Below are positions 25,358 to 37,247 of a DNA stretch of 64,000 bases, piece by piece. Every line of letters begins with the position of its first letter. The first letter of the stretch is position 1. Source of the DNA: Coleophoma eucalyptorum. Lineage: Eukaryota > Ascomycota > Leotiomycetes > Helotiales > Dermateaceae. The stretch is taken from positions 587,298-651,297 of the forward strand of contig JALRME010000026.1 of the NCBI GenBank assembly GCA_026120035.1, written 5' to 3'. The notes under the pieces were generated by a model. That model saw only the letters and a program-made list of their open reading frames with translations, was not told the origin of the DNA and ran no database searches. The translations under genes were made by a program, and so were the position numbers.

Positions 25358-27795
25358 AGTGAAGCTAGTTTATGACGTTATCATTACACAAAGCGTAAGA
25401 ATCTCCACGTCTGCTAGAGAGCTAGCTCGCAGAGAAGAAGTTGATTGCCGTCAGAGAAGTAGAATGTCCAAGTATATGGTTCCTCGAACGAACACTTGTT
25501 CCGGATACAGACGTCGGGACTTGGAGCTGTTTACAGCCGACGACGACTACATCAGGTGACTATCCAAGCGTCCGGATATGTTTTGGCTGACTAATCTAGT
25601 AGCTAAGGTAAGGTACAAAGCTCGGTTACTTAAGGTACCTCGAGGGGTACCTTATCATCACAGTGATCTACTTAAGCTATGAACTATCAGACTACGGAAC
25701 AGAACAGGAATCAATACTAGGATATTGCGAAATCTAAGGTACGAGAGTATTATCTAAAACTATTAGGATTACCGTTGAATCACTGGGGCGAGATCCCCAA
25801 TTAATAGGAATTGGAGACTTGATGGACAGTACTATATTTAGATTTACAGCTGTATTGACCAATGTCACACTTCTGCTGTTCAATACACCTACTAGCTCTA
25901 CCCTTCAGAACTACCTACCTGTCCATTACTAGCTCGTGGCACCATCATTCCTTAGTGAGCTGGCTGATAGTAATAACGGTCTGCTTAAGCGATATACATC
26001 TACACTCTGTTAAGAATGTATCGTGCGAAAAGTCTAAATTCAAAACCAGGGGCCGGTTGTTAAGGGGGCGTAAGGAGAAAGATTAAGGCATGGCGTAGTT
26101 ATGTTGCTAGCTGTTTATGACAGACCCAAAATTGATGCTAACATCGTGCAATGAGATACGTCTAACATGCTCGTTCTACGACGAGTAAAACTACCGATGT
26201 ACTTACATTGCTAGTCGGTTCGAATTTTCTACCATAGCATCAAGATCATAGTCACCGTGAGGGGATACGTCTGACTTGAATGCTCCTACTCCACGATCGC
26301 GTAGTATAGCTCTCCGCATAGCTTCTCAAATACCTCGACAAGTGAGTCGTAAATGAGAAGAATGAGGTGGACCACTATTTAATTTGACTCATGTCACCCT
26401 ACCCTCCCTGCCCTTGAAGTTCATATGACAGGTTGAAATAACATGTCTTGCTATTGAGAATGATTACTTGATGCATACCATGCTTGCCGATATTGGCCAT
26501 CATTTGCAGGACCCTCTATCCAGCCAAACGGAGTATCAGTATAAAACAGCAATCTATCAAACCAAAGTAACCCAAGGCTTTCACACAGCAATATGTAATT
26601 TATCCCAGATAGTTACTAGGCTCTTCTGTTTACTTTTCTATCAATAACAGCGAATCGACAGATTTTGACTGGCGGTAGTTGGGGGCTTTGGAACATGCGA
26701 TACGACTCCATTGGGAGGGGGAGGGCAGGTTGCATGGGAATTTTGACTAGAAGAGTTTACCAAGTCAGTCTTGCTCAAAAACTGGTTGTAGGCGGCACAG
26801 GTAACTCTGACATTCTACTGCTTGTGAAGGAGCTGAGACTTCGTGCTCTTGCATTCTAACGCATTTTCTCCCCTATTAACGATGTATTGCAGGAACTTGG
26901 TGGTGGACCACAAGTCTTAGAGAAAGGATATTCCAGTTATTATTAAGGCTGTAGGTTATAAGTGATGGCCACAGTTGGAGGTGCCCGCCTAGCAGTTGAG
27001 GTGAAGGATAGAGACGTTGCTACTAGGCTTCTACTACACCAGCTTCATAAATGTAGTCTACCTATTCTAAGTTAATCAGTGTAACTATGGCAGCTATAAG
27101 CTTGGTATTATAATGTTGTATATAAAGAAGAGTACACTCTCTACCGGATTGGAGATAGCTACTAAGGAAAGCCTCGTGCTTAGCGAGTAACCAATACTCT
27201 TCCTAAATGAGTCTCTGGTTTAATAGAAGGGAATATGTATTAAAATGAACGGATTTTACGAAGTAACATGGATTGATAATCACCCAGAGCTTGTCTGCAT
27301 GGCCAAAAATCGAGAGAATAGCATAAGAAATCAATCAAGACCAAAGAGAAATCACTAACCTGCTCTAGGACGGTAGCTAAGATGGCATATGGGGATTCCT
27401 AGGCTCATATATCTGGTCTTGTTCATAAATTATAGTAGAATTCTGTATTGATACTATAGAACGTGGGTACTTTGTCTCTCACCTATAAATAAAAAAACTC
27501 AGGTCCTGTACCCTCGTAGAAATGTAACTGGAACGGAGAATGAAGCAGAACAGGGTTCAGGAAAGTACGGCCATTCAGATTTAGCCTCTCCCTCCCTACG
27601 TACAAGTGCTTACTATGCTCGAAAAATAAAACTAGACGACACGAAGGGTAACAGCATGGTATGCATAACATCAGCGCTCCGACATGCTTATATCCAACCA
27701 CGGTTGACAACTCCAAGACCTTCGCAAATAACCCTGTCGTGAATGCATCATCATCATCGTAAACTGCGCATAAGAAAGAGGACGTGTTATCCTCG
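25358..27795. other. AT-rich gene-poor gap, possible repeat relic
   Basis: A 2.4-kb space between the CASP start and the CPS1/DIP2 stop, visibly richer in A/T and TA steps than flanking genes and with no credible frame. Several TAAGGTAC motifs occur (near 25604, 25632 and 25735), one forming a perfect palindrome at 25631-25654. The base bias could reflect repeat-induced point mutation of an old transposon, but no terminal repeat or transposase remnant is recognisable. Confidence 0.5.
25631..25654. repeat. 9-bp inverted repeat TAAGGTACC / GGTACCTTA
   Basis: Perfect 9-bp arms at 25631-25639 and 25646-25654 separated by TCGAGG. Related TAAGGTAC copies lie on both sides. It could form a hairpin or be a repeat end. 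Confidence 0.7.
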
Positions 27796-30700
27796 CTATT
27801 GGGTAAGGTTCATGTGCATTACTGCGTCTTCCTTCCATGAATCATCCTCTTCGTCATCGCTGGACGCATTTTGGACTCTCAGTCCCCCTCCTACCCGTGG
27901 TTGCTGACTTGGTAGTGACCAGAGATCGCCTTCCCGGCCTTCGACAGCAGGCAAACTACTCAACCGGTTTGAATTTGGGCTTGTCGGCTTGGGTCCGACT
28001 CGGGGTGGTGGGGTCCCAGGTTTCGCAACTTCGAACCCTGGAATTATAAAGCTATTTCTAGCATCAAGCGCCTGGTTATCTTCTAACTCAAAGTGTCTAG
28101 GCGTATCGGTGGGCGTATCATCACTCTTAGTTGACGCTCCGTTACCCGTAGGTGAACCAACAATAGAGTCGTTATAATTGATCGCAGGCATTTCCGAAAT
28201 ATTTGTCGGTAAAGGTGCAAAGTTCGCGATCACATTCATTTGTTGCTGCTGCTGCTCTTCTTCCAAAATTTGTGGCGCTGGTTCCACATTACGCAGACTG
28301 CTGGCAATGACACTGCCGTTCTTAAGACTGGTAATGCCACTGCGAGGCTCCATTGCCTCTGTAATATCTGACATTGCAGAATCTGCATCTCTGATGCCAA
28401 ACTGAGCCATCGTACGCATTTTACGAGTTACCCAACTGGCCAGGATCTTTCCTCTTTGCTTTTCACCAAGACGTGATCGTGGGAAGTCGCCCTTATTGAC
28501 GAAGGCAACAATGTCGACGACAATCTGGTGGTCGTTCAATATGGCATTGACGATAACGGGAACGATCGAGGCAAGATAGGCTTTCCTCGCAACCTCGACG
28601 AGCACGACTACCAACCCGCCAGCTTGGAACACAGCTCTATAGAACAGTTAGTTGGCCCACGCAGAGAATGATTGATTTTACTTACGAGCCTCCTGGGACA
28701 ATATTGCGGTGGCACTTCTCGACCGAGTTTTCTATATCCATAGGGAAATGAGACAGACCATTGATCTCAAAAGTTTCTCCGATGTTTCCGAGCACGAACA
28801 GAACCTGCATTTCAACTTGAGCACCGTTCGGGCCAATGGGCCTGCTGACATTGTGCAGAAAACCAAGATCTCCAGTCCTGACATATTGGACACTTTGATC
28901 GCCATCGAGGAGTCTACCATCAAATCGCTCTCCATCAAATGGGTCCTTGGACCCATAGAATGATTTTACGCACGCTTCCGAGTCAACCCAAATCTCACCA
29001 TACTCTCCATCGTGACAAAGCATTCGACTTTCTGGATTGACGATAGCTATTTGAGTTGAGACAGGGACCATGCCGGAGTCTTGTAGCAACAGCGCCTTGG
29101 GCTCTGTGTCAGGGTCTACAGGATATACCATGCCACGTCGGAGTGCTTGGGGATCGAGCCACAGCTCGATGGGCTCAATACACATATAAGATCGGGAAGC
29201 AACCATAGGATTGAGCACATGCGAGTAGATGGTATTAATCGCCGTACGGTCCAGTCCAGTTGCAGCGAAATGAAGGCGAACCTTCTGGAAAACATCCACA
29301 CGAGGCCTGCCTTCGGCGGATATCATCATGTTTTTCATTTCATGGAGCGCAAAACCCTTGCCAGGCATGATCGCCATAGCATGGTCCAGCATCTGCGGCG
29401 TTGCGTAGGTATCTTTGACCTTGTATCGTGAAAGGGTCAGAAATAGAGATGCTGGATTCTGAGCAAACTCAACCGGAGAGACAAGGTAGGTAGGTGCGCC
29501 AACGAAAATCCCCATTAAACATGTGTGGATAAAGCCCAGGCCAATTGTACTGCGAACACAACCAAGTACTGGCCGTGAACTCGTCATTTGACAGGTCTCT
29601 TTTTGAACTTTGCACATTCCCATGATGGTATCGTGGCCAAGCTGTACTGCAATCCGTCGTTGATCTGGTGTCCAATAGGTCCAGACCAAAACCGGATATC
29701 CAGGTTGTACCCAGGCTGGTTGCATGGTAAGACTAAGCTCTCGACAGCCGTTGTTCTGCCTTGGTGGCTTTGAAGTGTTGTATATGCTTGGAACATGGAC
29801 CTTGAGTATTTGAGCTGAAGACTTAAGATGCTGAGAGACGATCTTTTGCTTCAGAAGATGATCGACATCCTGATTGACCAAGACGGCTCTGACAGAGTAG
29901 TCAGCGACCATATGGAGAAAAGCTGGCGCATCTTCGTTGAGGCGATTCTGGTCTAATGGCGCCATTGGTATTGCAGTAGCCCCCAGGACAAAGCAGGCAT
30001 GGACTGCATAAACAAAGTCCTCTGAGTGAGTATACATAAGTATGATATGGTCTCCTGCCCGAATTTTTACCTTGTTTTTCAAATACATAGCTACTGCCGC
30101 GACTTTAGTATCGAACTTCTTCCATGTAATGCCCTTGCCTTCTTTGCCTCTACCATCGATGGTGCAGTAAGAAAGCTCCTCTGCCTGCCGGGCAACCCGC
30201 CATTGCAGCAGGTCAACGATACTGGTGAAATTGTTCAAAGGCGTTGAAGTTCGATCATCAATGACTACTTCTCGGCGATCAATTCCAGAGTACTGCCGAT
30301 CGTTGTTTTGCAATATTGCCTGTCGAGTTTCGGCTGCCTCTGGTGACCAGATTCCGCCCATGGGATCAATACCGACAGGCAAATTCAGGACTGCTCGCTC
30401 GACACCAAATTTAACGTGGACACAAGGGAGGTTTCCTAGGTCAAATTCTCGTCGACACAGCATATTTCCGATCTCTCGTCGACCGTTCTTCAAGACCTTT
30501 GGCAAACTGTTCGGAGCGGTAATCATGACACAGTAGACTCTCAGATGATGTTCTTGCATCAGGACTTCCATACATCTTTCCGACAAAGAATCTAGCAATG
30601 CAGTGTCTAATTGTCGAGGAGGACCACCTGACGTTGTCGGTGCCGTAGAAGCAGCTTGCGATTCGATCAATACTATTGGTAGATGTTCGTCGTTGACGAA

Positions 30701-33677
30701 AATATCAAATGCTGAGCAGTCGTACACTTTTTGGCCCAAGTTCTTCATAATGCTGACAATGATGTGCTGAACGAAGAAGTATCGGTGCTCAGCAATCTCA
30801 GTGCCATGTTCCACCCACTCTACCTTTTGCCTCAATCTGTCCTCATACAAACCGAGTACAAAGACCTTGCCCTCGATTACTGTTCCTAATAAGCCAGTTC
30901 TTAGAAATTCTGGCTCTACCATCATAGGCGTCGGATCGCCGGGCTCGAACTTGTATGGCCGAGCGTGGAAAATCTGTTCTGTATGCTTGGGCAGTGCCCA
31001 AAATCCACCCGATAATGAAGGAGAATCGACCCAGATCTCTCCCACAGAGTGTGGAGATGCGAGCAGGCCAGTTTCTGGATCAACAACGGCTAGTGTAGCA
31101 TCAGGGATTGGGAATCCGAAGGCGCCAACCCGGACAGTACCAGGCTCAGAACTTGCCTTTTTTCGTGCATCGTCACCAATTGCAACAACCACAACCTCAT
31201 TCGTTTTCAAGGCCTCCCGATCTAATAACACCTCGCTCAGCTCTGTGCGGACTTGCTGCTCGGTTGCAGGTGTGGTTCCCCCTCCAATCAAGCTTCCGAA
31301 GCCATTGCCTGGCGCTTTCTCCTTCTCTTCTGCCTTCTCTTCCTCGATCGGTGTGCCATCAGAACCCATATCAAGCTTCAATGGGCATCCCATACGCTCC
31401 TCTCCCCCAAGCCAATCCCTCATACTGATCACCATGCCTCCATGCTCGGGCAAACACAGCATGGGAGCGACCAGTTCTCGAGCTCGAGGGTTTCTCATTG
31501 GTCTGAGCCAACGATCCGCCAGGACTTCATGAAATTCACTGTCAACTGTAAGGGTATCTATCAGACACAACTTCACGTGCTGAAAATTTGGTTCCATGCC
31601 CTTCTTGAAATTTCTTGTTGTCATAGGGTCTTGCTGATAGTTATAAGCTGCACGTTTGAGTCCTGGATAGTCTGCTAGCATCAGCGTTGCCCTGTACTTC
31701 GTGATTAGATGAGCGTATAATCCAGGTGTTTCCACCGCTTTATCTTCCATCCATACTGTAGTATGCCCCCCGTATACTGTGAGTAAGACGCCCAGGATCA
31801 TGCCAATTCCTTGTCTTGGATCCAGATAGGAAACTAGAATTTCGCCTCGCGAACTTCCAGTCATTAGTCTGCCGTTTTTGTCCCGTAAACCCCTATTGAA
31901 TGTATCTCCGCCAGTGTTTGACGGTACAGTGGAGATGATAGCGCTCAAGCAAGCCATTTGGTGCATGATGGTACGGTGGCTCATGACCACACCTCGAAGA
32001 TCGCCAGTAGGAGCTCGGGAGAATTCTATATATGCCAGATCTGGTACGGTAAGTGGTGGGACTTCGTCTTTCTTCTTTGGATGGTAGCTTCCAAACTCGT
32101 TGGTCTTCCACCACTCTACACCTCGTGGCCAGTTGAGCTTTTGTGTAGTGATATCTCGCTGAAATGACTTCAAATTATTATCAGTAGTGAGAGCTAAATG
32201 CGCTTGTGTAGATGTGAGGATGACATTCAGTCTCGCGTAATCTTCAAGATCGTTGATGGGGACAGCAACAACTCCAGCAATGAAACAGCCAAGCAGAGCA
32301 ATGGCAAAGTCAATAATCTCAGTGCTTCTGTATATGAGCGCAACTCTGTCACCTCGATATAAAGAACTTTTGTCTCTTATGACTTGAGCGACTTTCTCAG
32401 CTCTGCTTGTGAGTTTATCCCAGGTGATGGATGCAATTTCTTTTCCTTTGCCATCTAGAACCCAGTATGCCGGGGCTTTTGCGCTTGTCCGGCTTCGATG
32501 CCTCAATACAGCCGCTATGTTATCGAATTTGGACATTGGGGTATTGGAATCATGTGGGTCAAAGACTGCAAAGGGGACGTCTCGTGGCTCCAGTGGCATT
32601 TGGTATTCGAGGGCAGCTGGTGGAGGTAGATCGCTGGTTTGCAACATTGGCGGTGCCATAGCAGCCGTCGGAGAAAAGGCATCACTCGACGAGTATCTAT
32701 GCGGTCCGCCACCATATGCTTGTCGTGGATTTGATTCAAACCCTTGCTGGCCTGCGAAATCTGAGAAGTAGCCTTGCTGTGAATCCCCCAACATAGTCCC
32801 ATGTGAATCCATCATTGTGGCCGTATGGCTTTCATCATAAGGTGCCTGCTGCTCTTGGTAGCCTACCTGATGCGCAGGGTTGAAGGCATAGTTGAGGTTC
32901 GAGGTCATTGTCCCAGATCCCATCGTCATACTTGGTTCTGCCGACTGATCATATTGGCTATCACCAGGGCCCGGGAGGAAAAGCGAATTCCGTTCTTCTA
33001 ATGGTGGCCTCTGATCTGGATTATGCACACCAAGCTGTAGTGGTGTCGGTGGTTTGTGAAATGGATCTTGGAGTCGTCCATTTCCATATCCGCCATAGCC
33101 GCTATTCATCGTTTCTAGTCGTGCAACACTTTGTCTTGCTGGTGATTGAGGTGGTACATCAGGTCGCGGATTCGAACCCGGAGGATATCCGCCTGTGTTT
33201 CTCGGATTAGAATTGTGGTTGAGTGCAGCGAGTGACGCACTTCGCGATCCATCGTTCGACTGATGTGAGGTATCGTCAGGAGAATGTATACGCAAGCCCT
33301 TCAGCTCCGCAGCAATAGGGGAGGATCCCAAGAATTGCGATAAAAGCAGGGTGCGTCGCTTCTGGTACCTAACGTGCAGAATTAGAAACGGCAGAGGCAA
33401 ATTGACGTTGCCTAGCACCAATCATGCGATGTATAAGAACGGGAGGATCGCATACCCTTTCTCTGTTAAATCACCCTCCTATAAAAGCCAAGAGTTAGCA
33501 GAATATCTTCCCCATAACAATGATCATGCCTTCTGCTACCAGAGCCGTGCAAAGTACAGACTTCCGGGAACCGCATATCCAGCGTGCTCCCCACTCAGGA
33601 GGAAAATCACTGACCTCGAACTCTTGCTCCAGCTCGTAGAGCTTAGCTTGCAATACTGGGTTGTCATTGCCCTCCAT
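27796..33677 (-). CDS. CPS1: CPS1/DIP2-type protein with DMAP1-binding and two AMP-binding domains
   Basis: Large protein of the DIP2 family; the fungal member CPS1 was described in Cochliobolus as a factor needed for full virulence. Four exons, 33615-33677, 33456-33478, 28686-33368 and 27796-28636, give 1869 residues. The N-terminus (MEGNDNPVLQAKLYELEQEF, then EGDLTEKGYQKRRT) is a DMAP1-binding domain. A Pro/Ser/Gln-rich linker runs to about residue 305. Two adenylate-forming enzyme domains follow (about 310-1030 and 1060-1700), then a low-complexity acidic tail. Both nucleotide loops are degenerate: the first reads EFSRAPTGDLRGVVMSH (about 477-493) and the second VWTYWTPDQRRIAVQLGH, so normal acyl-adenylate chemistry is uncertain. 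The second exon is only 23 nt. An overlapping 9-codon upstream frame starts at 33693. Family assignment is firm; biochemical function is open. Confidence 0.93.
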
Positions 33678-33693
33678 CTCCAGCAAAGGTCAT
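33664..33693 (-). promoter_or_regulatory. Short upstream reading frame overlapping the CPS1/DIP2 start
   Basis: An ATG at 33693 opens a 9-codon frame ending at TGA 33666-33664. It overlaps the main ATG (33677-33675) in another frame. If the transcript begins upstream, ribosomes starting here would pass the main start, so it could lower translation. Whether it lies in the mRNA leader is unknown. Confidence 0.4.
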
Positions 33694-35002
33694 CGACGGG
33701 GGTGCGCTCCGTCTAGCACAGCCTCTCAGGTACAAGTTAGGTTCAGGGAAGGCTCGTTTTCAAGTCGCATAGATTCTCAAAACACAAACATCGGACGATG
33801 ACCTAAAGGCAGAAAAGGCGGGGAGGACTGGAGCGACAGAGGTTTAGGACCTGCGATATAGAATTCAGATATAAGTTCGACAGAGGGGAAGCCGATCCGC
33901 GGCAAGGAAGTGAAGCAAGATTTCTAAGATGCCCACAGATGTGACAGGATACTTGAAAGTCGGTTCCTGCTCCTTTCAGCCAATGACGTCCGGTCGACAG
34001 AAACGGCAAGGTAAACGAGGGTTGGTGCAGGACCCTTCCAAAATTTAAGTCTTCGCTTACGAAGTATTTATTCTCTTTCCCTTTCATCTTTTTTGACTTT
34101 ACATACCTTATTTCTTCTTCATTCTCACCCAGTCGTCACGCCATGTCCCGAATGGGACATATCGGCTCGGAATTTGGCCGATATACTCTATCAATTTCTG
34201 ATTCGATGCTGAATCTAACATCTTAGCCCTCGCATATTCATTAAGCATCGAGGCGCTTTTCATTTACTAGTAATATTGAAGCCAACCTCAAGATCCGTTT
34301 GATCTCGTGAGGTTGACGTATGGCATTCCAACGGCAGAGTATGTACCATGCTTCCACCTGCATGAAATACGCCACCAGCCGCAGCCATGTGATAAGGTAA
34401 GATCGTGGAGTCACCTCCACCAGCTCTGGTTGCATGAGGAAAGCTAGAGACCTAGACGGACAACCGCGCATGCAGGTTCTGCACTTTAGCATGCACCCTC
34501 AGCTTGTCTACATCACGTGGAGCTATATGACTTCGACTGGAAAGTATGGATGCTTCTGCAGATAAGGTGATTGATGGAGGATACCCGGATCTGACTTATG
34601 GTACGTGTATTTTCTTACAGCCGACTTGCATACGGGTTTTTGCAGCCCTTTCACCATTATGATGAGATTACAAGAAATTTATCACAGACCTGTTCTGAAT
34701 ATCCATGTGGATGCTTTCTTATAATTTGCTGAACTCTTACTGTTGTTACTCTGAATATCAATTCTCTTTACACGGGCAATTGCTAATAGAAAATTCTCAG
34801 GTCCGATCACAGATAAAAGATTACTATAATGCCACACGAAAATTGATGGAGGCATGCATGTACTTAGATTCACCTGTATCTAGTGTCTAGTCAATACCCT
34901 GCAATATTAAATAAATCATCGCGATTAAAAAAAAATTGGTATCATGAAGCAGTCCTGTGATTACGCCCGAAGACAAGCCCCTGCCGAACTCCAAAATGCT
35001 TA
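33678..35002. other. Intergenic with paired dyads, CPS1 promoter side
   Basis: A 1.3-kb space upstream of CPS1/DIP2 and downstream of the unrecognised gene at 35003-36730. No gene is seen. Two adjacent perfect inverted repeats lie at 34143-34184 and a CACGTG box at about 34514. The part past 34600 is AT-rich. Confidence 0.55.
34143..34184. promoter_or_regulatory. Two adjacent perfect dyads upstream of CPS1/DIP2
   Basis: ATGTCCC (34143-34149) and GGGACAT (34154-34160) form a 7-bp dyad with a 4-nt gap. ATATCGGC (34159-34166) and GCCGATAT (34177-34184) form an 8-bp dyad with a 10-nt gap. The two share two bases. They lie about 465-515 bp upstream of the CPS1 start codon. CGG-type half sites in a dyad resemble binding sites of Zn2Cys6 regulators, but no factor can be named. 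Confidence 0.4.
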
Positions 35003-36730
35003 TTAGATGCCCTGCTGTGGTGGTAAAACCTCAGCAATGACACGTAAATCTCCATCCATCCAATCAGTCTCTCGGACTTGTTTGACTGCAGCCTCCCACT
35101 CAGCCTGATCTTTAATGGATCTGAGACCACTGGCACCTAGAACTTTGATCTCAAAATTGCTCCCATTCACGTCCTCGCCGGCAAGTTTCCGGAGGTGTTG
35201 TAATAAGCTTGGCAACCCAGGGCAAGTCACTTTGGTTAGTATAAGCTTTGGTTTGGTTCGCTGACCTTCCCGGAGAAGATTAATGTGAAAACGAACATCT
35301 GCCTGATCTGATGGCATGTCCGTGAAGGAGAGCCGTGCATTTGGCTTATACTGTGGGTTACCTGCAGTATTGTATCCAATTAATTCCGGATCGAGCTCAG
35401 GGTGATATTGACTGGGAGGAGCAGCACTACCCTCCCTCATTTGCGGCACCACTGGTGTAGAATCATGATGGTGTATCGATTTTGATGCAGGTGGTAATTG
35501 CAGATCTGGAGAGGCAGACTTGCTACCGTTGGCTCTTGCTGCGTTGTTTTGTTTCCTGGTGGAAAGCGCATATAGTCGTTGTCGCTCATTTGTAACCATG
35601 CGCCGCAATAATGGAGTGATCAGAGAGATGATCCTGCGTTAAATCAGCGTATTGCTTTGTTTTATGGGTCCTGGTCGACATTGTCCTGAACATACTTATT
35701 CTTCATTTGAGGATATCTCAATTTTCTGTTTTCTGCTCCGGGAGACCTCTCTCCAAAACATCTCTCCCCCCAGCCTTCCTCATCTAAAAAGGCCTTCACA
35801 CAACCAAAGAGCTTTAGCTTTATCATATCAGTGTCGCCTCTACCTCGGTGGCCCACACTTTCACCGCGTTCTGGATGTCGTTCGTCGAGCATGTATGCCT
35901 TTGCAGCTGCTTGCAAATGTAAAAATTGCTCTGGCGTCAGTTCAAGCGATGTAAAGAGCTTAGACATAGGGGGTCCTAATTCAAATTAGCATAGAATCGC
36001 TAAAAAGGGAGTTTTGGGATATCAAACGGGTATATTTCTTAGAAGCAGCAGTTGGCTTTCGAAATAACGCTGCAGCAGAATGTACCCCAGCATTTCGCGC
36101 ATCTTCCGCAACCTCTGCGGCAGTAGTTCTGAACTCAAAGGTAGAGGGAGAACCCTCATCTTCTTCGCCCCAGATTGCACGCTCTCTTGCGAGCTGCTCT
36201 TGGTCTTCTTCGTCTACCGATGTATCTCGATCCGCCCTCCGTCGCTTGTTGTCCACTGCACCCGTAGCAAAAAGTTCGCTCTTTGCTGGTACATCATTAA
36301 GCTTCCGCTTGACAGGTGTACTACGACCAAGGAGAAAGCCGGATGAGCCTGTGCCACCATTGCTGCTGTCGCGACCATGAATGTCGTCCTGCCCCGAATT
36401 TACTAGTAGTTCTGCTCCATTGGCTGTCGCAGCTGCTTCTAATAAGCTTGCAAAGTGGTCGGTTGGAACCGGATTTATCGTTATATTGCTGGCAGGTGTT
36501 TGATCATAGCTTGCAAGATCATCCAAGAGAGCGAGGGGGTCATTGATGCTTTCCTTGCGATGTCCCAGTTCTGCATTCGAGTAAGTATAATCTCTGGTAT
36601 AAATGCTTGGACATGGAGCAAAACCATTTGCTGGGTCTCCCTCAATCGGGCCACCGTGATAATTTGCTTGGCCTGCTTGCCCTTCAATGAGAGACAGTTG
36701 GTGACTGCTTGTGTTGCCTGGGACGGCCAT
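35003..36730 (-). CDS. Unrecognised conserved-looking fungal protein
   Basis: I do not recognise a named family. Three exons, 36028-36730, 35696-35975 and 35003-35633, give 537 residues, and all junctions keep frame. The first intron uses an unusual GTTTGA donor with a GCTAAT branch site; the second has GTATGT. The N-terminal third is polar and low complexity with a basic KRKLNDVPAK and an NKRRRADRD patch that may be nuclear localisation signals. The middle, PPMSKLFTSLELTPEQFLHL and QAAAKAYMLDERHPER, then KLKLFGCVKAFLDEEGWGER, looks like a folded helical domain. The C-terminal part (KLILTKVTCPGLPSLLQHLR to GDLRVIAEVLPP) is also well structured. The start is the ATG at 36730; in-frame codons upstream contain no ATG. 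A nuclear role, perhaps in chromatin or transcription, is only a guess from the basic patches. Confidence 0.75.
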
Positions 36731-37247
36731 CAGGGATAAGATCGTGATCGTGAACCCGAGATTTGTTTGTCCTGTTTGATTGAAGCCTTGCAATTCCACT
36801 GCAGACTCTGATTGGCTCCGTTCTGTTCTTCGGACACTGAGACGCCGTTTTCCGCTATCATGTATCACGTGTATTTATCAAAACCATGCAGATGAATGCC
36901 TAAAGTCATCGAAGGTGCTGATCTACTTTTTTTTTGGATGTCGATATACATAGGCAACACATTGAAGATGAAATTAATGCTGGTATAACTTCGGTTTGGG
37001 AAACTCTTATGGAGAGACTTTAGTATTGTCCTTCAAAAAACAAAATCTTGTCGATTTACATGAGTATTGTACTATTGGCGTGACCAATACGAAGTGAAGT
37101 ACCTGTCTGGATCTGTCCTACTTCCCGAGTGGGCCGCGAGGCTTGCTGCTGCGTCACCAGCGCATCCAAAACGAAAACCCATTTCAAAACATAGAAAGAC
37201 ATATTGTCCTCAGAATCTCGATGACATTACAATAAACCCAAATTGCC
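36731..37247. other. Divergent promoter region
   Basis: A 517-bp space between the unrecognised 537-aa gene (-) and the LMBR1 gene (+); it should hold both promoters. A CACGTG box lies at 36866-36871. No further gene is seen. Confidence 0.6.

Noticed and set aside
36731..36868. Longer N-terminus for the 537-aa protein, starting at 36868.
   Set aside because: The upstream in-frame segment starts at GTG and has no ATG; the first ATG in frame is at 36730.
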